Under the pieces are notes generated by a model. The model was not told where the DNA came from and ran no database searches. It worked only from the letters and a program-made list of their open reading frames with translations. Below are positions 39,121 to 50,739 of a stretch of 64,000 bases of DNA, in pieces. The position numbers and the translations under genes were made by a program. The first letter of the stretch is position 1. Each line of letters opens with the position of its first letter. The DNA comes from Lachnospiraceae bacterium (lineage in GTDB: Bacteria > Bacillota > Clostridia > Lachnospirales > Lachnospiraceae): NCBI GenBank assembly GCA_022793065.1, contig JAAWCE010000020.1:1-64000 (forward strand), given 5' to 3'.

Positions 39121-40254
39121 TTATGCCTGAGAGTCGTATTTTGCAACATCCACATGCTGCACCGTTCCCACATTGCCGTTTTCGTATAAGAAAATACCCG
39201 TATTTCTAATTGCTCCTTTGGTTTGCCCGCTTTGTCCTTTTAAAGTATGCTCCGTAGATACATTTTGTAAGCAGATGGCTCCCACACCTTTATCCGCTAA
39301 TTTATAGAGGACATCATTTCCATTCTCATCCTTACACCAAATCTTTAATTTATCCCATACGGCATCATTTTCATCAATCCAGCCATTGCCGTCCTCATCG
39401 TACTCTGCCAAATCCGCAAATCCGTTTCCGCTGGCGGTGCCAAACAGCTCGCTTCCGTCGTTAATCCGGCCGTCTCCATTTTTATCCAATGCCAAATAAC
39501 CGCTTCCGGAACCTAATTGGGATATCTTATCCTTCTCCCCATCCCCATCAATATCAAAGTAAAATGTCTGATCGGATAATTGGGCCACATCCGTATTCAG
39601 ATTCATTACCAAAGGGTCACACATTTTAAAAGACGAAATCTGTAAATCTTCCTGAAAATGCTGTTGGAACTGACGGCTCATCCCCACGTTCACATTAAAA
39701 TTAATTTCTCTTCCATCCGCAGTACGCACCGTTCCCACAGTAGAAAACGCCGTGTCCTCAGACTCTATCTGAAGTCTGTCCTCACTATAATTCAGAACCT
39801 TCACATTAGCAGCGGGCGTCCTTTGTTGATTTGTCAGCAAATTTTGAGATGCTCCCTGGGATGTATTTTCCGAATATCCGTTTCCCTGCATCCATGGCTT
39901 CATACGATTCCTTCTGTTAGAAAACAGAATGTCAAAAATATAACGTATTGTAGTCTCTCGAAGTTCCGTCAAGGCCTGACTGACGGAATCCCGAATGGTA
40001 ACATTTGAACTTGCCATCTGCAGTCGCCCCTGCCAATCCTGCAGTTCGGCTGCCGGCTGCTGTGTCTTATTTGTCTCGCTGTCCTGAGCATTTTCTGTAT
40101 TCCCTGTATTGCCTCCCACCGCCGTATTCAGCCCTGTATTGCCCCCTGCAGCCTCCTGTGTGGCCTGGCCTATGCTGAAACGTCTGAAGGTAACGGAAGC
40201 TGCCCGATACTCTCTGGCAGAATCCATTCTCACCATACTAGAATCAATTTTCAA
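39121..40254 (-). CDS. EF-hand-like calcium-binding protein
   Basis: DIDGDGEKDKIS, DKNGDGRINDGSELFG, DEDGNGWIDENDAVW; TTG start behind AAAGGAGTG. Confidence 0.8.
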   Translation of the reverse strand: MKIDSSMVRMDSAREYRAASVTFRRFSIGQATQEAAGGNTGLNTAVGGNTGNTENAQDSETNKTQQPAAELQDWQGRLQMASSNVTIRDSVSQALTELRETTIRYIFDILFSNRRNRMKPWMQGNGYSENTSQGASQNLLTNQQRTPAANVKVLNYSEDRLQIESEDTAFSTVGTVRTADGREINFNVNVGMSRQFQQHFQEDLQISSFKMCDPLVMNLNTDVAQLSDQTFYFDIDGDGEKDKISQLGSGSGYLALDKNGDGRINDGSELFGTASGNGFADLAEYDEDGNGWIDENDAVWDKLKIWCKDENGNDVLYKLADKGVGAICLQNVSTEHTLKGQSGQTKGAIRNTGIFLYENGNVGTVQHVDVAKYDSQA

Positions 40255-40257
40255 TTT

Positions 40258-40356
40258 TTACACTCCTTTATGTCCACCCATTCCGTTTTGTATCAGTTGC
40301 TCCATCATCCCTGACCCAAACCGCGAATACTCCACGGAACTTTTTATGGCTTCCAT
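40258..40356 (-). CDS. Putative 32-aa small protein translationally coupled to the EF-hand gene
   Basis: MEAIKSSVEYSRFGSGMMEQLIQNGMGGHKGV; GGAGGGGG SD; its last codons carry the downstream SD. Confidence 0.5.
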   Translation of the reverse strand: MEAIKSSVEYSRFGSGMMEQLIQNGMGGHKGV

Positions 40357-40439
40357 CCTGTCCCCCTCCGCCGCTATTGGCAGCATAAAAAAGTATGGCA
40401 AATTAACCCCCGAATACGTTTTGCAGCAAACTTTCTTAT

Positions 40440-40498
40440 GAAATAAAAAAGATGGCACCCATCCAGGAAAATCCTTTTCCTCTCTGCGTACCATCCGT
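40440..40498 (-). terminator. Terminator behind the SseB-like gene
   Basis: GATGGTA...AGGAAAA-GGA-TTTTCCT...TGCCATC-TTTTTTATTT (minus). Confidence 0.65.
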
Positions 40499-40605
40499 GG
40501 TGTCCATATATATACTTGGCAGTCAGTCGGCCGAACTGTCCGCCTGTAATATTTATATCGACACAAAATTAACTTTCTTTAGTATTTTTTTCCAACTGCA
40601 CCCTG

Positions 40606-41145
40606 TTATACTTTGCCCTCCGGCGCTGCTCCGGGCACCACATATTGCCCCGCCTGTTTTGCCGCTGCAGCCATCTGCTGCGCCTGGGCAATCTTTGCAG
40701 ACATCATGCTTGCCAGCATCTCCCTGGGTAAAATAATATTGGCTCCATAAGGATTAATTACCATCCCCAAAGCCGGACAGAGATTTCCATTGGGTTCCCT
40801 CCGCAGTATCATACCGGCATATTCGTCAACTTTCAATGCAAACGTATACATTTTCTGATTTCGTTCCTGCCACTTATCATATTCCGCACTATCCGTAAAC
40901 GCCATAAAAAATTTTGTCCCATCGGAAGCGGACAACATTGGCAGCTGCACTTTACTGCCCTGAGCAATCTTGGGCTGTCCCTCCCCATCTTCCTCCGGCG
41001 CCGGATCAATCATCGCCGGAGACAGGAATTCAGCTTTTACCAACTCATCCACGAACATACTGCGGTGTTCCGGCGTATCCTCCGCCTTCATCAGCTCTAT
41101 TGCCCCAACCAGCATAGGGTTTGATACATTTTTATTAAATTCCAT
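40606..41145 (-). CDS. SseB-family protein
   Basis: SDGTKFFMAFTDSAEYDKW...NPYGANIILPREML. Confidence 0.75.
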   Translation of the reverse strand: MEFNKNVSNPMLVGAIELMKAEDTPEHRSMFVDELVKAEFLSPAMIDPAPEEDGEGQPKIAQGSKVQLPMLSASDGTKFFMAFTDSAEYDKWQERNQKMYTFALKVDEYAGMILRREPNGNLCPALGMVINPYGANIILPREMLASMMSAKIAQAQQMAAAAKQAGQYVVPGAAPEGKV

Positions 41146-41278
41146 AATGACTCCTTTTTCACTTTACAGTTCCATCATTGACACACATCTCATAATTACA
41201 AAGTAACTTTCATTGCCGATCAGACTTTATCTTACCCACAATGCGCTGTCAAGTTTGCCCTGATAATATGCCTGATGC

Positions 41279-43588
41279 CTACACCCGATTGTAATTAATC
41301 AGGCATCCCTTTAAAATAATTTCACATTCCTCTTGGGTCAATTCACCCAGCCTAAGCGTAAAGGGCTTAAGGGAGTCCTTCCCCACCACATAGGCCGTAA
41401 TCTCATCCCCCGCCCCATCAGTCTTATGGGACGCCATCCCCACTGCTTTCCGGATATCCGGAATGAACAAATACTCCAGATTTTGAAACGGCAACGCTCC
41501 TTCTTCTATCAAAAATGGCAGCATCCCCCAGTTAATCAGATTGGAGCGATAACGCTTTGTAGCATATTCATTGGCAATATTTGCCCAACCGCCCAGCACT
41601 TTCTGACAAGAAGCGGCCTGTTCCCTTGCGGAACCATCTCCCGGCTTCACTGCAAAAATCGTGGAGCCAAACCCTGTATTCTCATGATTTACATTGGCAT
41701 ATTGGGTTTTAATCACGCCCATAATCTCTTTCAGTGCAGGAAGCGCCTGACATGGATGACCGCCCTCCATACGCGCCTTCTCCGCTTTCTGAATTTCCTT
41801 CGCCCTGCCCACATATTCCGGATCTTTTCGGCTCAAAGTAAATTCCGCCAATCCTAAGGGATTAGAACGATAGGAAGAAGTCTCGCCGGAAGGAATCAGC
41901 TCATCCGTGGTGGTAACCGGATCATGAATCTCACTGACCACTTGCAGCACCAGGTGCTCCGGCAATGCCCCCATAGCCGGCCAATCCTTAATATTAGGAC
42001 CCAACTGAATTTCCACTTCAGGGTCGGCTGTTCCCTTGGAGTCAAATACACGGTTGGCATAAATCTTGCTATCAAAATGATATTTATATTTTCCGATTTC
42101 ACCGTCAAACGCTGTGGCCGGGGTTAATACACCCTGATTTGCTGCAGTTGCGGCAATGGAACGTGCATCCATTAAGGCAACGGAGGCAATCTGGCCGTTT
42201 TGAAGCTTACTTCCCTCACGGTTGGGGAAATTCCTGGTAGAATGTCTGATACTGAACGCATTGTTTGCCGGCGTATCCCCCGCACCGAAACAAGGACCGC
42301 AAAATGCAGTCTTCATCACGGCTCCTGTCTCCAGAATGGCCGCAGCACAGCCATTTTTCACCAGCTCCATATACACGGGCATGGACGCCGGATAAACGCT
42401 TAAAGTAAAGCCATCGCAGCCAATATAACTACCCTTTAAAATATCTGCAGCCGCACAGATATTCTCAAAGCCACCTCCGGCGCAGCCTGCAATAATGCCC
42501 TGGTCCACCATAAATTTGCCGTTTTTCACTTTGTCCTTCAGATGAAATTCTACCGCGCCGTCCAGGCTCACCTGTGCACGTTTTTCCGTTTCATCCAATA
42601 TATCCATCAAATTCCCATTCAGTTCTTCTATGGTTACAGTATTGCTGGGATGGAACGGCATTGCAATCATAGGACGTATTTTTGATAAGTCCACTTGAAT
42701 CATTCCGTCATAATAAGCTACCTGACCGGGAGTGAGGCGTGCATACTCTTCTTTCCGCCCATGAATTTCATAAAATTCCTCAATTTCTTCGTCCGTCTGC
42801 CAGATGGAAGAAAGGCATGTGGTTTCCGTGGTCATCACATCCACACCAATACGAAAATCTGCGCTTAAAGACGCCACGCCAGGGCCTACAAACTCCATCA
42901 CCTTATTTTTCACATATCCGTTCTGAAATACTGCGCCGATAATGGCAAGCGCCACATCCTGAGGACCCACGCCCTTCACTGGCGCGCCTGTCAAGTACAC
43001 TGCCACCACGCCGGGCATATTGATATCATACGTTTGTTGCAGCAACTGCTTTACCAGCTCCGGCCCGCCTTCCCCAACTGCCATAGTTCCCAGCGCACCG
43101 TAACGAGTGTGGGAGTCGGAACCCAGAATCATCCTGCCGCCTCCGGCCAGCATCTCCCTGGCATACTGATGAATTACCGCCTGATGAGGGGGCACATAGA
43201 CGCCGCCATACCGCTTTGCACAGGTCAGTCCAAACATATGATCGTCTTCATTGATTGTCCCCCCCACTGCGCACAGAGAATTATGACAGTTCGTCAATAC
43301 ATAGGGCATGGGGAATTTTTCCAGCCCTGACGCTCTTGCGGTCTGTATAATTCCAACAAAAGTAATATCATGGCTGGTCAGCTTGTCAAACCTGATTTTC
43401 AGCTTTTCCATATTGCCGGAAGTATTATGCTCCTTTAATATTCCATAGGCAATGGTATTCCGGGCCGCCTCTTCTGCTGTAATCTTCTTCCCTGTTTTGG
43501 CCAAAACCGCCTGCTCTGCCTCTGGGGACCGGGCTATGATTTCCGTCCCGTTTACCAGATAAGCGCCGCCCTCCATTAATTTAATCAT
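41279..43588 (-). CDS. Aconitase-superfamily hydratase (YbhJ/AcnA-like)
   Basis: [48 protein letters not shown]. Confidence 0.9.
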   Translation of the reverse strand: MIKLMEGGAYLVNGTEIIARSPEAEQAVLAKTGKKITAEEAARNTIAYGILKEHNTSGNMEKLKIRFDKLTSHDITFVGIIQTARASGLEKFPMPYVLTNCHNSLCAVGGTINEDDHMFGLTCAKRYGGVYVPPHQAVIHQYAREMLAGGGRMILGSDSHTRYGALGTMAVGEGGPELVKQLLQQTYDINMPGVVAVYLTGAPVKGVGPQDVALAIIGAVFQNGYVKNKVMEFVGPGVASLSADFRIGVDVMTTETTCLSSIWQTDEEIEEFYEIHGRKEEYARLTPGQVAYYDGMIQVDLSKIRPMIAMPFHPSNTVTIEELNGNLMDILDETEKRAQVSLDGAVEFHLKDKVKNGKFMVDQGIIAGCAGGGFENICAAADILKGSYIGCDGFTLSVYPASMPVYMELVKNGCAAAILETGAVMKTAFCGPCFGAGDTPANNAFSIRHSTRNFPNREGSKLQNGQIASVALMDARSIAATAANQGVLTPATAFDGEIGKYKYHFDSKIYANRVFDSKGTADPEVEIQLGPNIKDWPAMGALPEHLVLQVVSEIHDPVTTTDELIPSGETSSYRSNPLGLAEFTLSRKDPEYVGRAKEIQKAEKARMEGGHPCQALPALKEIMGVIKTQYANVNHENTGFGSTIFAVKPGDGSAREQAASCQKVLGGWANIANEYATKRYRSNLINWGMLPFLIEEGALPFQNLEYLFIPDIRKAVGMASHKTDGAGDEITAYVVGKDSLKPFTLRLGELTQEECEIILKGCLINYNRV

Positions 43589-43640
43589 ATCACTCCTCCT
43601 ATTTTAAGTCGCTGCGCGACAGTCATCTCATGAAATTTGC

Positions 43641-44654
43641 CTACTCTTTTTGTCCGGTAAAGCGGATCACCAGTCCATTTCCCTGAAAGCCTGCTCCGCC
43701 CACCAACTGCAATACATTCCGTTCTCCTTCTATCACATCTCTATCGTAGAAATGTACATGTCCTGCAAGCACCAACTCCACCGGACTGTCCAAAGCTGTT
43801 GTCAGAGAAACAAATTTATCCGAAATTTCATTGGGATATACACCGCCAAAATTTCCGGCGCCAATTACCACTGGACTGTCCCATACCTCCCTGGCCCTGC
43901 CCAATACTGACTGGGTCATAAACGGTACATGGGTCACTACCACTGTTGGCTTGCCCGCCTGCAAAATTGTCTCATATTCCGGAAAAACATTCCCATTTAC
44001 CTGATTACCGCTGTCATCAATTCCCACTACAGTAATCTCTCCCAAATCCAATAATTGTATTGACGTATTCCCATCCATAAAAGGCTCCATCAACGGCAGA
44101 TAGGTTTTCTTTCCTGTTTCTGTCATATATTCCCATGGATACGTCCAATCATGATTCCCGTTCACATAGAGATAGGGCATGTCCAGCCTGGAAAGCTGCT
44201 CCTCCAGCCACGCCAGATTTGAAGCGGAAGGCGTATCAATGATATCCCCTCCCAGCAAAAAGGCATCCGCTTCTATTTCATTGGCATACCTTACCCATGC
44301 TGCAAACTGCTCCGCCGACGTAACGCCCGTTTCATGCACAAACATAGGCTGCCTGACCGCTTCATATTCCGCCGTTTGTGCGGACGCCTCCTCACTTGGA
44401 ATCACTACATGGGTATCTGTCAGGAATAATAAAGTATACTCCTGCTCCAATCCTTCCACATAGATCGTTTCCTCTTCAATGCGCTTTTCCCAATCCATGG
44501 AGCTGACGCTGCCAGACACTGCCATACTCATGATTAAAACCGTAATCGACATATACATTCCTCTCAGCATATGCCGCCTTCCGTCAAACTTTTTCCTCCT
44601 GCAGATACTTTTACTAACTTTCTGACCCCCGACTACCTTCCGCCTCAAAAACAT
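43641..44654 (-). CDS. Calcineurin-like metallophosphoesterase with N-terminal signal/TM
   Basis: FLTDTHV, LLGGDIIDT, YVNGNHDWT, LAGHVHFY. Confidence 0.92.
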   Translation of the reverse strand: MFLRRKVVGGQKVSKSICRRKKFDGRRHMLRGMYMSITVLIMSMAVSGSVSSMDWEKRIEEETIYVEGLEQEYTLLFLTDTHVVIPSEEASAQTAEYEAVRQPMFVHETGVTSAEQFAAWVRYANEIEADAFLLGGDIIDTPSASNLAWLEEQLSRLDMPYLYVNGNHDWTYPWEYMTETGKKTYLPLMEPFMDGNTSIQLLDLGEITVVGIDDSGNQVNGNVFPEYETILQAGKPTVVVTHVPFMTQSVLGRAREVWDSPVVIGAGNFGGVYPNEISDKFVSLTTALDSPVELVLAGHVHFYDRDVIEGERNVLQLVGGAGFQGNGLVIRFTGQKE

Positions 44655-44707
44655 ATTGACTCTCTCATCATAAATTTATTCAAGTATTCATATATTATAT
44701 TTTTTTG

Positions 44708-44738
44708 AAAAGCATGCCCTTTTTCAAAGGCATGCTTT
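44708..44738 (-). terminator. Terminator region behind glgP
   Basis: AAAGCATGCC-TTTGAAAAA-GGGCATGCTTTT (minus). Confidence 0.5.
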
Positions 44739-44796
44739 CCATAAATCACAGCCGCACTGCTCTGATATAATACAGCATAGCGCCCGCACCGTCCTC

Positions 44797-47367
44797 TTAC
44801 GCCAAAACCACCTTATCAAGATGCCAGATTTCATCCACATACTGTTGGATGGTTCTGTCTGAGGTAAATTTGCCGGAACAAGCCACATTAAGGATAGCAC
44901 TCTTTGCCCAGGCAGAAGTATTCTTATATGCTGCCTCCACTTTCTTCTGCGCCTCCGCATATGCCTTGAAATCCTTTAAGATAAAATACGTATCCGCCTT
45001 GTTGGTTGACAAAGTATTCAGCAAAGAATTATACAGCGGGCGGAACAGTTCCTTATCAGCGGAGTATGTTCCGTCAATCAACTGTGTCAATACCTTGTGA
45101 ATATCCCCATCGGCATTATAAATCTGCATGGGATCATATCCGCCCTCATTCTCATACCGGATAACCTCGTCAGAGGAAAGACCGAAGATAAAAGCATTTT
45201 CTTCTCCCACTTCTTCCACAATCTCTACATTGGCCCCGTCCATGGTACCCAGAGTCAGGGCGCCGTTAAGCATGAACTTCATGTTGCCCGTGCCCGACGC
45301 TTCCTTGCTGGCAGTGGAAATCTGCTCTGACACATCCGCTGCGGCAAAAATAATCTCCGCGTTGGACACATTATAATTCTCAATAAATACTACCTTAATC
45401 TTGCCGCCTATTGACGCATCATTATTCACAATCTTCGCCACGGAATTAATCAGCTTAATCGTCAGTTTTGCATTGCGATAGCCTGCCGCAGCCTTTGCGC
45501 CAAAGATAAAGGTTCTGGGGAAGAACTCCATATCCGGATGTGCTTTCAGCTCATTGTACAGATACATCACATGGAGAATATTTAAAAGCTGCCTCTTATA
45601 CTCATGGAGACGCTTTACCTGCACATCAAAAATGGATTTAGGGTCTACCTCAATATCATTATGTTCCTTAATATATTTTGCCAGTCGAAGCTTATTCTCA
45701 TACTTAATCTCCATAAACTCCTTCTGTGCCTTCTTGTTATCCGCCAATGGCTTCAGTTCACCAATCTGAGGCAAATCGGTAATCCAGCCGTCGCCCACCT
45801 TTGAAGTCACCCAGTCTGCAAGCAGCGGATTGCCGTGAAGCAGAAAACGTCTCTGGGTTATACCATTGGTCTTATTATTAAACCGCTCCGGATACATTTC
45901 ATAGAAATCACGCAGCTCCTGCTGTTTCAGAATTTCCGTGTGCAGCCTTGCAACACCGTTGACAGAATATCCTGCTACAATAGCCATATGGGCCATTTTC
46001 ACCTGTCCGTCATACAGAATTGCCATCTTACGGATTTTCTCCTGAACATCCACTCCATATACCCCTGAATACTTTTGCTGAATCTCCTGAACAAACCTGC
46101 GGTTAATTTCTTCCACAATCTGATATATTCTGGGAAGCAGTCTGGAGAACAAATCAATGGGCCACTTTTCCAATGCCTCTGCCATTATGGTATGGTTGGT
46201 GTATGCGCAAGTTCTGGTGGTAATATCCCATGCCTCTTCCCATGTAAGGTTATAGTCATCCAAAAGAATACGCATTAATTCCGGAATGGCTACCGTGGGA
46301 TGGGTATCATTGAGCTGGAATGTAACCTTCTCCGGGAAACGATGAATATCGTCATGCTTCCTCATGTACTTCTCCACAGCCTCCTGCACGGAAGCAGAGA
46401 TAAAGAAATACTGCTGTTTCAAACGAAGTTCCTTCCCCGCATAATGATTATCATTGGGATAAAGCACCTCCACCAGGTTCCTTGCCAGGTTCTCTTCTTC
46501 CACTGCCTTACTGTAATCACCCTTGTCGAAAGAATCCAACTGGAAACCTCCCATGGACTCCGCATCCCAAATACGAAGAGTGTTTACAATGCCGTTATTA
46601 TATCCCACAATGGGCATATCATAAGGAATGGCACGTACCGCCTGATATCCTTCCTGGTTAAAATGATTTCTGCCGTTTTCATCACAATATACGGACACAT
46701 AACCGCCGAATTTTACCACCTTTGCATATTCCGGTCTGCGAAGCTCGAAGGGATTTCCGTCTGCCAGCCAGTTGTCCGGCACCTCATACTGATAACCGTC
46801 CCGAATCTCCTGTTTGAACATACCATAGCGGTAACGGATACCACATCCGTAAGCCGGATATCCCAGCGTTGCAAGGGAATCCAGGAAACATGCTGCCAGA
46901 CGTCCCAAACCGCCGTTGCCCAGCGCCGCATCCGGCTCCTGGTCTTCAATCACATTGATATCCACGCCCAGCTCTTCCAGCACTTCCTTCACGCCCTTAT
47001 ACGCTTTCAGGTTAATCATATTATTGCCCAGCGCCCGGCCCATCAGAAACTCCATAGACATATAATAAACAATCTTGGGATCTTCCTTCTCATATGCTTT
47101 CTGGGTGGTCATCCAATTACCAATGATCCTGTCCTTAATCGAATAGGAAGCCGCCTGGAAAATCTGCTGCGGTGTCGCCTCTTCCAAAGTCTTACGATAC
47201 ATGGTCAATACATTATACAGAACACTTCTTTTAAAAAGTTCCTTATCAAACTCGCCTTTCTTCTCAGATGCTTCCTCCGCAGCTTCGGCATCCACTGCCT
47301 CTGCCGTGTCTGCCGCTTCCTGCACATCCACATCTTCGCCTACTGCCAATTCATCCAAATCTCCCAT
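44797..47367 (-). CDS. glgP: Glycogen/starch phosphorylase
   Basis: DAALGNGGLGRLAACFLDSLATLG, KRLHEYKRQLLN, EASGTGNMKFMLNGALTLGTMDGANVEI. Confidence 0.97.
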   Translation of the reverse strand: MGDLDELAVGEDVDVQEAADTAEAVDAEAAEEASEKKGEFDKELFKRSVLYNVLTMYRKTLEEATPQQIFQAASYSIKDRIIGNWMTTQKAYEKEDPKIVYYMSMEFLMGRALGNNMINLKAYKGVKEVLEELGVDINVIEDQEPDAALGNGGLGRLAACFLDSLATLGYPAYGCGIRYRYGMFKQEIRDGYQYEVPDNWLADGNPFELRRPEYAKVVKFGGYVSVYCDENGRNHFNQEGYQAVRAIPYDMPIVGYNNGIVNTLRIWDAESMGGFQLDSFDKGDYSKAVEEENLARNLVEVLYPNDNHYAGKELRLKQQYFFISASVQEAVEKYMRKHDDIHRFPEKVTFQLNDTHPTVAIPELMRILLDDYNLTWEEAWDITTRTCAYTNHTIMAEALEKWPIDLFSRLLPRIYQIVEEINRRFVQEIQQKYSGVYGVDVQEKIRKMAILYDGQVKMAHMAIVAGYSVNGVARLHTEILKQQELRDFYEMYPERFNNKTNGITQRRFLLHGNPLLADWVTSKVGDGWITDLPQIGELKPLADNKKAQKEFMEIKYENKLRLAKYIKEHNDIEVDPKSIFDVQVKRLHEYKRQLLNILHVMYLYNELKAHPDMEFFPRTFIFGAKAAAGYRNAKLTIKLINSVAKIVNNDASIGGKIKVVFIENYNVSNAEIIFAAADVSEQISTASKEASGTGNMKFMLNGALTLGTMDGANVEIVEEVGEENAFIFGLSSDEVIRYENEGGYDPMQIYNADGDIHKVLTQLIDGTYSADKELFRPLYNSLLNTLSTNKADTYFILKDFKAYAEAQKKVEAAYKNTSAWAKSAILNVACSGKFTSDRTIQQYVDEIWHLDKVVLA

Positions 47368-47465
47368 TTACTCTTCTCCTTTCGTTTCTGTGCAAACATC
47401 TTCTTTATTATACCAAAGATTTCCTACCATTCCAACTGATTTTTTTATTTATTTCTTTTTCGACC

Positions 47466-50400
47466 TTACACCTTTTCTACAGCAATCACAACCTTCTGTC
47501 CATTTACATCCCATTCTTTTGCCACTGCAAATTCTTTGCTTTCGGTCAATTCCTCCGCCAGCACCTTTCCGCATATTGTATCCTTATTGCGGGAAGCAAT
47601 CTCCCACAGCTTTTGATTTCCGTTCACGGATACCCTGATATGATCCATCACTTCAAATCCGGCCTCCTTACGCATGGTCTGAATCTTGCTGATCAGTTCA
47701 TATACAAACCCCTCTTCTACCAGCCCTTCCGTCAAATTCGTATCCAAAACCACCGTCATCCGGTTATTCTCCTGAGACACATATCCTTCCTTCTGAGTCA
47801 TGTCAATCAGCAAATCTTCCTTTGTCAGTTCCACCTGACTGCCGTCCACTTCAAATGAAAGCTTCCCTTCCCTGTTCAGCTCTTCCATGGCTTCATTGCC
47901 GTCCAACGCAGCAAGTTTTTTCTGGATTCCGCCCAGTTGTTTGCCGTATTTAGGTCCTACTGTCCGAAGCTGGGGCTTAAAGGTGTAAGTGGTATAATCT
48001 CTCACATCATCCGTAAACACTACCTCTTTCACATTCAAATCATCTTCAATGATTTCCGTAAAATAGGTACCCAACTGTATATTTTCCGCTTTGATATACA
48101 TTTTTCCCAAAGGTTGGCGGTTTTTCAGATTGGCGTTATTACGACAGGCCCGTCCCATGGTCACTGCCTCCAGAACATCCTCCATATCCGCTTCCAGCTT
48201 CTTGTCCACATATCCCTCTTCCACTGTGGGGAAATCACACAAATGGATACTTTCCGGCGCGGAAGCATCTACACTGCGCACTAAATTCTGATAAATTTCT
48301 TCCGTCATAAAGGGAATCATTGGCGCCGCCGCCTTACACAAAGTCACCAACGCCGTATGCAGGGTCATATAGGCATTGATTTTATCCTGCTCCATGCCTT
48401 TTGCCCAAAAACGCTCTCTATTTCGGCGCACATACCAGTTGCTCAACTCATCCGCAAAATCCTGCAATGCCTTTGCCGCCTCCGGAATTCGATACTGGTC
48501 AAGGTTGCCGTCCACCTCTCCCACAACCGTATTCAGCCTGGACAGCACCCATTTGTCCATCACCGGCAACTGGTTATAATCCAAAGTATATTTTGAGGAG
48601 TCAAACCCGTCAATATTGGCATACAGCACAAAAAAGCTATATGTGTTCCAAAGCTTATCCAGGAATTTATGCTGTCCCTCCAATACTGTCTTACCGGAGA
48701 ACCGCTTTGGCAGCCACGGCGCAGCACTGGTATAGAAATACCATCTGATGGCATCCGCTCCATACTCCTCTAACGCCTCAAAAGGATCTACCACATTTCC
48801 TTTGGACTTGCTCATCTTCTGTCCGTTCTCATCGGCCACAAGCCCCAATACAATCACATTCTCATAGGGCGCTTTATTAAATAGCAGCGTGGACTCCGCC
48901 AATAGAGAATAGAACCACCCACGGGTCTGATCTACTGCCTCCGAAATAAACTGCGCCGGAAACTGCTGCTCAAACAGCTCCTTATTTTCAAAAGGATAAT
49001 GGTGCTGCGCAAAAGGCATGGCGCCGGAATCAAACCAACAGTCAATTACCTCCGGCACACGCTTCATGGTTTTACCGCATTTGGGACAGGTAAATGTTAC
49101 CTTATCAATGAAAGGTCTGTGCAGTTCCACATTTTTCGCCTTCTCGTCTCCGCAAAGTGCGCTGAGTTCCTCCCGGCTGCCCACACATTCCATATGCCCA
49201 CATTCACATTCCCATATATTCAGAGGCGTTCCCCAATAACGATTCCTGGAAATCCCCCAATCCTGAATATTCTCCAGCCAGTTTCCGAATCTTCCCTCGC
49301 CGATGGTGGGCGGAATCCAGTTGATCGTCTTATTATTGCGTACCAGATCCTCTTTCACCGCCGTCATTTTAATAAACCATGACTCTCTTGCATAATAGAT
49401 TAAAGGCGTATCACATCTCCAGCAGAAAGGATAATCATGCTCGAACTTAGGCGCGGAGAACAACTTTCCTTCCTTCTCCAAATCCTTTAAAATCTCCGGG
49501 TCCGCATCCTTTACAAACGTCCCTCCATAGGGCGTATCCTGGGTCATTTCCCCTTTGCCGTCTACAAACTGCACAAAAGGCAAATCATATTTTCTTCCCA
49601 CATTGGCATCGTCTTCACCAAAGGCCGGCGCAATATGCACGATACCAGTACCATCAGACATAGTAACATAACCGTCGCAAGTCACATAATGCCCTTTCTT
49701 CCCCTGCTTTGCAACAAAATCCCCCGTACAGGAAAACAAAGGCTCATATTCTTTATACTCCAAATCCTTTCCGGTATAGGATTCCAATATTTCATAGGCA
49801 GCCTTTCCCTCCTGGGCCAGACTCCCTAACACCTGGTCAAGCAATGCCTGGGCCATATAATAAGTGTAGCCGTCAGCCGCTTTCACTTTTACATAAGCCT
49901 CTTCCGGATTCACACACAAGGCTACATTGGAAGGCAGCGTCCAGGGCGTAGTGGTCCATGCCAGGAAATAAGCCTCTTCTCCCACACATTTAAAACGCGC
50001 CACAGCCGAACGTTCCTTTACGGCCTTGTAACCCTGCGCCACCTCATGGCTGGAGAGAGGCGTGCCGCAGCGGGGGCAATAAGGGACAATCTTAAACCCT
50101 TTGTACAGAAGCCCTTTGTCCCAAATGGTCTTTAATGCCCACCATTCGGACTCAATATAGTTATCGTCATAAGTTACATAAGGGTCGTCCATGTCCGCCC
50201 AGAATCCTACGGCGCCGGAAAATTTCTCCCACATGCCCTTATACTTCCACACACTCTCCTTGCACTTTCCAATAAAAGGCTCCAGACCATACTCTTCAAT
50301 CTGTTCCTTTCCGTCCAGCCCCAGCAGCTTCTCCACTTCCAACTCCACCGGCAGACCATGGGTATCCCATCCTGCTTTCCTGGGCACCATATACCCTTTC

Positions 50401-50621
50401 ATGGTACGATATCTGGGAATCATATCCTTAATGGTGCGAGTTTCCACATGCCCGATATGGGGTTTGCCATTTGCGGTAGGCGGCCCGTCATAGAATGTAT
50501 AAACCGGACCCTCTTTACGGATTTGGATACTTTTTTCAAAAATTTCATTTTCTTTCCAAAACGCTTCCATTCCCTTTTCACGTTCCAGAAAACTTGCATT
50601 GGCAGAAACCTGTTTGTACAT
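47466..50621 (-). CDS. ileS: Isoleucyl-tRNA synthetase
   Basis: HIGH-type KPHIGHVETR, KMSKSKGN; start refined to MYKQVSAN behind AGGAAG. Confidence 0.97.
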   Translation of the reverse strand: MYKQVSANASFLEREKGMEAFWKENEIFEKSIQIRKEGPVYTFYDGPPTANGKPHIGHVETRTIKDMIPRYRTMKGYMVPRKAGWDTHGLPVELEVEKLLGLDGKEQIEEYGLEPFIGKCKESVWKYKGMWEKFSGAVGFWADMDDPYVTYDDNYIESEWWALKTIWDKGLLYKGFKIVPYCPRCGTPLSSHEVAQGYKAVKERSAVARFKCVGEEAYFLAWTTTPWTLPSNVALCVNPEEAYVKVKAADGYTYYMAQALLDQVLGSLAQEGKAAYEILESYTGKDLEYKEYEPLFSCTGDFVAKQGKKGHYVTCDGYVTMSDGTGIVHIAPAFGEDDANVGRKYDLPFVQFVDGKGEMTQDTPYGGTFVKDADPEILKDLEKEGKLFSAPKFEHDYPFCWRCDTPLIYYARESWFIKMTAVKEDLVRNNKTINWIPPTIGEGRFGNWLENIQDWGISRNRYWGTPLNIWECECGHMECVGSREELSALCGDEKAKNVELHRPFIDKVTFTCPKCGKTMKRVPEVIDCWFDSGAMPFAQHHYPFENKELFEQQFPAQFISEAVDQTRGWFYSLLAESTLLFNKAPYENVIVLGLVADENGQKMSKSKGNVVDPFEALEEYGADAIRWYFYTSAAPWLPKRFSGKTVLEGQHKFLDKLWNTYSFFVLYANIDGFDSSKYTLDYNQLPVMDKWVLSRLNTVVGEVDGNLDQYRIPEAAKALQDFADELSNWYVRRNRERFWAKGMEQDKINAYMTLHTALVTLCKAAAPMIPFMTEEIYQNLVRSVDASAPESIHLCDFPTVEEGYVDKKLEADMEDVLEAVTMGRACRNNANLKNRQPLGKMYIKAENIQLGTYFTEIIEDDLNVKEVVFTDDVRDYTTYTFKPQLRTVGPKYGKQLGGIQKKLAALDGNEAMEELNREGKLSFEVDGSQVELTKEDLLIDMTQKEGYVSQENNRMTVVLDTNLTEGLVEEGFVYELISKIQTMRKEAGFEVMDHIRVSVNGNQKLWEIASRNKDTICGKVLAEELTESKEFAVAKEWDVNGQKVVIAVEKV

Positions 50622-50739
50622 ATTCTTACTTCCTTTCCTAATATAAGTCATACCTTTTGGCTGCTTTTTTACATCTGCTCAGACCAGTTCTGTCTTTCCT
50701 CTTTTTGTGGTGCCATATATTACCGGCACAATTGAACAA

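Noticed and set aside
46300-47439. 379-aa plus-strand ORF
   Set aside because: Antisense to glgP, no coherent domain; shadow ORF of a well-supported gene.
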